Positions 8,073 to 9,809 of a stretch of DNA of 9,809 nt are shown here, in pieces. The notes below the pieces were generated by a model, which searched no databases, was not told the origin of the DNA, and saw only the letters and a program-made list of their open reading frames with translations. The translations under genes and the position numbers were made by a program. This DNA is from Bacteroidia bacterium (GTDB lineage Bacteria; Bacteroidota; Bacteroidia; Bacteroidales; UBA932): the NCBI GenBank assembly GCA_025996715.1, contig BNTQ01000100.1:1-9809 (forward strand). The letters run 5' to 3'. Position 1 is the first letter of the stretch. Each line of letters starts with the position of its first letter.

Positions 8073-8111
8073 TTAACAGTCAGGTGCTCTAACCAACTGA
8101 GCTATTGAGGA
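8038..8111 (-). tRNA. tRNA-Asn (anticodon GTT)
   Basis: A 74-base cloverleaf. The acceptor stem TCCTCAA pairs with TTGAGGA, followed by discriminator G. The D arm is TAGCTCAGTTGGTTAGAGC. The anticodon stem CCTGA/TCAGG carries the loop CTGTTAA, giving anticodon GTT (Asn). The T arm is CAAGG-TTCAAGT-CCTTG. CCA is not encoded. It has its own promoter and terminator, so it is a single-gene transcript. Its 3' half overlaps the convergent pdxB frame by 35 bases. Confidence 0.97.
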
Positions 8112-8125
8112 ATAAAAAGTGGGTG

Positions 8126-8158
8126 CAAAGATAGAGTTTACAATTGAATTATGCAAAA
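8126..8158 (-). promoter_or_regulatory. Bacteroidota-type promoter of tRNA-Asn
   Basis: The minus strand has TTTTG (8158-8154), exactly 20 bases, then TATCTTTG (8133-8126). The tRNA 5' end is 15 bases further on. This is a textbook match and the best evidence for the phylum. Confidence 0.85.
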
Positions 8159-8184
8159 GTTTTTTTAGAAAAATAAAAAAAATT

Positions 8185-8604
8185 ATGGATTACGTTAGCA
8201 AAACTGTGAAAATTCAACGTCCGCGGCAGCAAGTGTACGACTTTTTTGCGGACTTTAGGGAACTTAGCCACTTGGTGCCCCCCAACCAAGTGAGCGATTT
8301 GGAAACCACTGAGGCTACCTGCAGTTTTTCTGTGAAGCCCGTTGGCAAAGTGCGGCTGCAAATTGCCTACCGCGAACCTGTCAAACTGATCAAGTATAGT
8401 TCGCAGGAGGGAGACCCCTTGGAGTTCAATTTGTGGGTGCAATTGCTGGAGGCTACGCCCTACGAAACTCGCCTGCGCATCACGCTGCGAGCCAATTTTA
8501 ATACTATGATACGGGCATTGTTGGGCAGAAAATTGCAGAAGAGTGTGGACGAGGCTGCCTTGCAAATTGCCGCTGCCTTCAATGCACAAACTCCACTTGC
8601 TTAA
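8185..8604 (+). CDS. SRPBCC (START/polyketide cyclase-like) family protein
   Basis: A 139-residue cytosolic protein starting MDYVSKTVKIQRPRQQVYDF. The ATG at 8185 is chosen over a GTG 22 codons upstream because the extra residues are unlike the family and overlap the tRNA promoter. The N-terminal beta strand followed by RPRQQVYDFFADFRELSHLVP (about 11-32) is the usual helix-grip opening. Alternating strands fill about 47-105, and a long C-terminal helix (about 107-134, ALLGRKLQKSVDEAALQIAAAF) closes the cavity. Such proteins bind lipids or hydrophobic ligands, or have no known ligand. No ligand can be inferred. Its 3' end overlaps birA by 26 bases on the other strand. No clear TAnnTTTG promoter is visible. 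Confidence 0.85.
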   Translation: MDYVSKTVKIQRPRQQVYDFFADFRELSHLVPPNQVSDLETTEATCSFSVKPVGKVRLQIAYREPVKLIKYSSQEGDPLEFNLWVQLLEATPYETRLRITLRANFNTMIRALLGRKLQKSVDEAALQIAAAFNAQTPLA

Positions 8605-9301
8605 ACCGAAAAGTGCAGGTTTTGCCGGTTGTTTTTTGCAGCATTAAATCGCCGCTATCGCTTATTTTTACTAACTCTGCCAAAAATTCACCGCCCTCGG
8701 CACGGTAGCGGTGCAGCCCTGTTTTTCGGTACAGCAATGCCGTGTAACTCTCCCTGATGGCTTGATATTCCTCGTTTTGCAACATATCGTACCATTGCGA
8801 AAATTGCAAAAGTATCCCTTGCAAAATCTCCTCTTTGTTGTGTAATTTGTTGGCTATCAACGAGATAGAAGTGGCCAACGGAGCAGTAGCAAACTGCTGC
8901 TGATTGACGTTGAAGCCCACGCCCACAATGGCTTGCAGCACTCTATCGCCGCGCACGGTAGGCTCTATGAGAATGCCTGCAATTTTTTTTTCGCCCACAA
9001 AAATGTCGTTAGCCCATTTGATTTTTGCATCTATTTTGTTGTCAATCAAATAGTTAGCAAGTGCCAAAGCCGCCGTGCGCGAGAGGTCAAATAGGTGGGT
9101 GGTGGGCAAATGGGCGGGTGTGAGCAAAAGCGAAAAGAGCAAATTTTTGCCGCCCTCGCTTTCCCAACTTGTACCTTGCTGCCCGCGCCCCTGCGATTGA
9201 TAATCGGCGCAAACCACACAACCCTCGTGAGCATCTCGCAGTTCGCCAAGAGCGCGCTGGGTAGAAGGCAAATCGCCAAAATTTAAGATTTTAAAATTCA
9301 A
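8579..9301 (-). CDS. birA: biotin--[acetyl-CoA-carboxylase] ligase (monofunctional)
   Basis: Attaches biotin to biotin-carboxyl-carrier domains using ATP via biotinyl-AMP; cytosolic. It has 240 residues without the N-terminal helix-turn-helix of E. coli BirA, so it should not be a repressor. The substrate-recognition stretch LPSTQ is at 11-15 and the biotinyl-AMP loop GRGQQGTSW at 38-46. KWANDI is at 95-100, the lysine motif KIAGIL at 106-111, and GVGFNVN at 127-133. The C-terminal SH3-like cap spans about 195-240. The start is TTG at 9301-9299: an in-frame TAA lies two codons upstream and no ATG is available before the conserved core. Predicted promoter at 9428-9458, giving a leader of about 120 bases. 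Confidence 0.95.
   Translation of the reverse strand: MNFKILNFGDLPSTQRALGELRDAHEGCVVCADYQSQGRGQQGTSWESEGGKNLLFSLLLTPAHLPTTHLFDLSRTAALALANYLIDNKIDAKIKWANDIFVGEKKIAGILIEPTVRGDRVLQAIVGVGFNVNQQQFATAPLATSISLIANKLHNKEEILQGILLQFSQWYDMLQNEEYQAIRESYTALLYRKTGLHRYRAEGGEFLAELVKISDSGDLMLQKTTGKTCTFRFKQVEFVH
8604..8637 (+). terminator. candidate terminator of the SRPBCC gene, inside the birA 3' end
   Basis: AACCG then AAAA pairs with TTTT then CGGTT, with a GC bulge and a 7-base loop, followed by G and six T (8632-8637). It begins at the last base of the SRPBCC stop and lies within birA coding sequence. It is weaker than the tRNA terminator because of the bulge. Confidence 0.5.
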
Positions 9302-9316
9302 TGTTTAAGATTTTAA
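9282..9316. repeat. 13-bp direct repeat across the birA start
   Basis: TTTAAGATTTTAA occurs at 9282-9294 and 9304-9316, 22 bases apart, flanking the TTG start. One copy encodes residues 3-6 (FKIL and adjoining), the other is leader. It may be a small tandem duplication that displaced an original start codon. AT-rich chance similarity is also possible. Confidence 0.5.
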
Positions 9317-9427
9317 TATGTTAGGCGGTCGCCCGATTTTTTATGTTATTTGTTTAGTAACCAATCTATTGCGTTTACTTGTTTCACTCCGTTGTGGTTG
9401 TCGTTTTCGTAGATATTTTTTACGCTG

Positions 9428-9458
9428 CAAAAATACTAAAATTCCTCAAACTTTACAA
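9428..9458 (-). promoter_or_regulatory. Bacteroidota-type promoter, probably of birA
   Basis: The minus strand has TTG (9458-9456), exactly 20 bases, then TATTTTTG (9435-9428). birA is the next gene, about 120 bases downstream. The TTG lies in the loop, and most of the spacer in the arm, of the hairpin at 9438-9481. Confidence 0.65.
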
Positions 9459-9481
9459 TATCTACAAGTTTGAGGAATTTT
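9438..9481. terminator. 16-bp perfect hairpin between the right-edge gene and birA
   Basis: AAAATTCCTCAAACTT pairs perfectly with AAGTTTGAGGAATTTT across a 12-base loop. With A and T ends it can act in both directions, most simply ending the transcript of the gene at the right edge, whose stop is about 100 bases upstream. The stem is AT-rich, and the same DNA carries the predicted birA promoter. The rest of 9302-9584 shows no gene I can support. Confidence 0.55.
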
Positions 9482-9584
9482 GTTCTGTATGGAGTGTAGC
9501 ATTTATGAGGCACAAAATTATTCAAAAAAATCAGAACATGCCTCATTTTCTAATTTTCATTGATGTCGTTGCCGGATAGTGTTT

Positions 9585-9809
9585 TTACCAATGAGTTTCA
9601 AAAGCCTGTTCATTCATAAGCATTTGAGTTGTGTTTAGTTTATCCAAATGAGTGTTTATTACAATTTTTTTACCTTCATTTGCACCATGGTCATTTTTTT
9701 CATACATTGTTTTTGTGTATGTTTGGCCAGAATCTGCCCCTCTTTTATCATTTGTTCTACACCAATCCGTTAGATATTCAACAAAATACAACCAGCCGTT
9801 TCGATAGTT
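9585..9809 (-). CDS. uncharacterised protein, C-terminal 74 residues only
   Basis: The frame is open to the window edge, so the start lies outside; the visible part begins NYRNGWLYFVEYLTDWC and ends NEQAFETHW. An internal TTG could be read as a start but is not needed. It is hydrophilic, with no membrane segment or motif I recognise. Given the Bacteroidota-like spacing and the hairpin downstream, it is probably a real gene end, but conservation was not testable. Confidence 0.5.
   Translation of the reverse strand, partial: NYRNGWLYFVEYLTDWCRTNDKRGADSGQTYTKTMYEKNDHGANEGKKIVINTHLDKLNTTQMLMNEQAFETHW

Noticed and set aside
3381..8118. A 14-base match (TTGAGGAATAAAAA) between 3381-3394 and 8105-8118, the latter covering the tRNA-Asn 5' end, which could hint at an attachment site.
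   Set aside because: Integration duplicates usually cover the tRNA 3' end. A match this short and AT-rich is plausible by chance, and no integrase is present.
9324..9346. GGCGGTCGCC followed by a T run on the plus strand as a terminator.
   Set aside because: The two-base loop makes the hairpin unworkable, and no plus-strand gene precedes it.
9505..9546. ATGAGGCA and TGCCTCAT inverted repeat with a 26-base loop, a possible second terminator.
   Set aside because: The loop is long and the stem short, with no T run directly following on the minus strand.
9379..9579. A 66-residue plus-strand frame in the birA upstream region.
   Set aside because: It starts at TTG, spans the hairpin and antisense promoter, and has no recognisable pattern.

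Overview
The window looks like a stretch of Bacteroidota chromosome. Four intergenic sites match the TAnnTTTG -7 element typical of that phylum at all defined positions, and three of these also have TTG exactly 20 bases upstream. Shine-Dalgarno sequences are largely absent. The gene content also fits: lipoproteins with Bacteroidota-type signals, a DUF1080 protein beside Gfo/Idh/MocA oxidoreductases, and a DUF5053-like small protein. I cannot name a genus.

Left part (1-3177, minus strand): a tightly packed operon of a Tat-exported Gfo/Idh/MocA oxidoreductase, a DUF1080 lipoprotein and a second, cytosolic-looking Gfo/Idh/MocA oxidoreductase cut by the window edge. This is the gene set expected for breakdown of glycosides through 3-keto-sugar intermediates. 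Next (3178-3876) comes an AT-rich stretch with a strong promoter driving a two-gene mini-operon: a 46-residue protein and an 83-residue DUF5053-like protein, both of unknown function.

Middle (3877-6828, minus strand): gmd, fcl and a lipoprotein alpha/beta hydrolase, linked by a one-base overlap and a one-base gap. gmd and fcl make GDP-L-fucose from GDP-mannose; the esterase-like lipoprotein is translationally linked to them. A short divergent region (6829-6917) holds back-to-back promoter elements, one for gmd and one for pdxB.

Right part: pdxB (vitamin B6 synthesis, plus strand, TTG start) runs head-on into a tRNA-Asn gene on the minus strand. Its reading frame passes through the tRNA terminator and the 3' half of the tRNA before stopping. 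Then come a SRPBCC-family gene (plus) and birA (minus, TTG start), whose 3' ends overlap by 26 bases. A 16-bp perfect hairpin overlaps the predicted birA promoter. The window ends with the C-terminal part of an unrecognised protein.

Most genes are ordinary housekeeping or sugar metabolism. The points worth a second look are the pdxB/tRNA-Asn overlap, the uncharacterised small-gene pair, the 3-keto-sugar operon, and the esterase attached to GDP-fucose synthesis.
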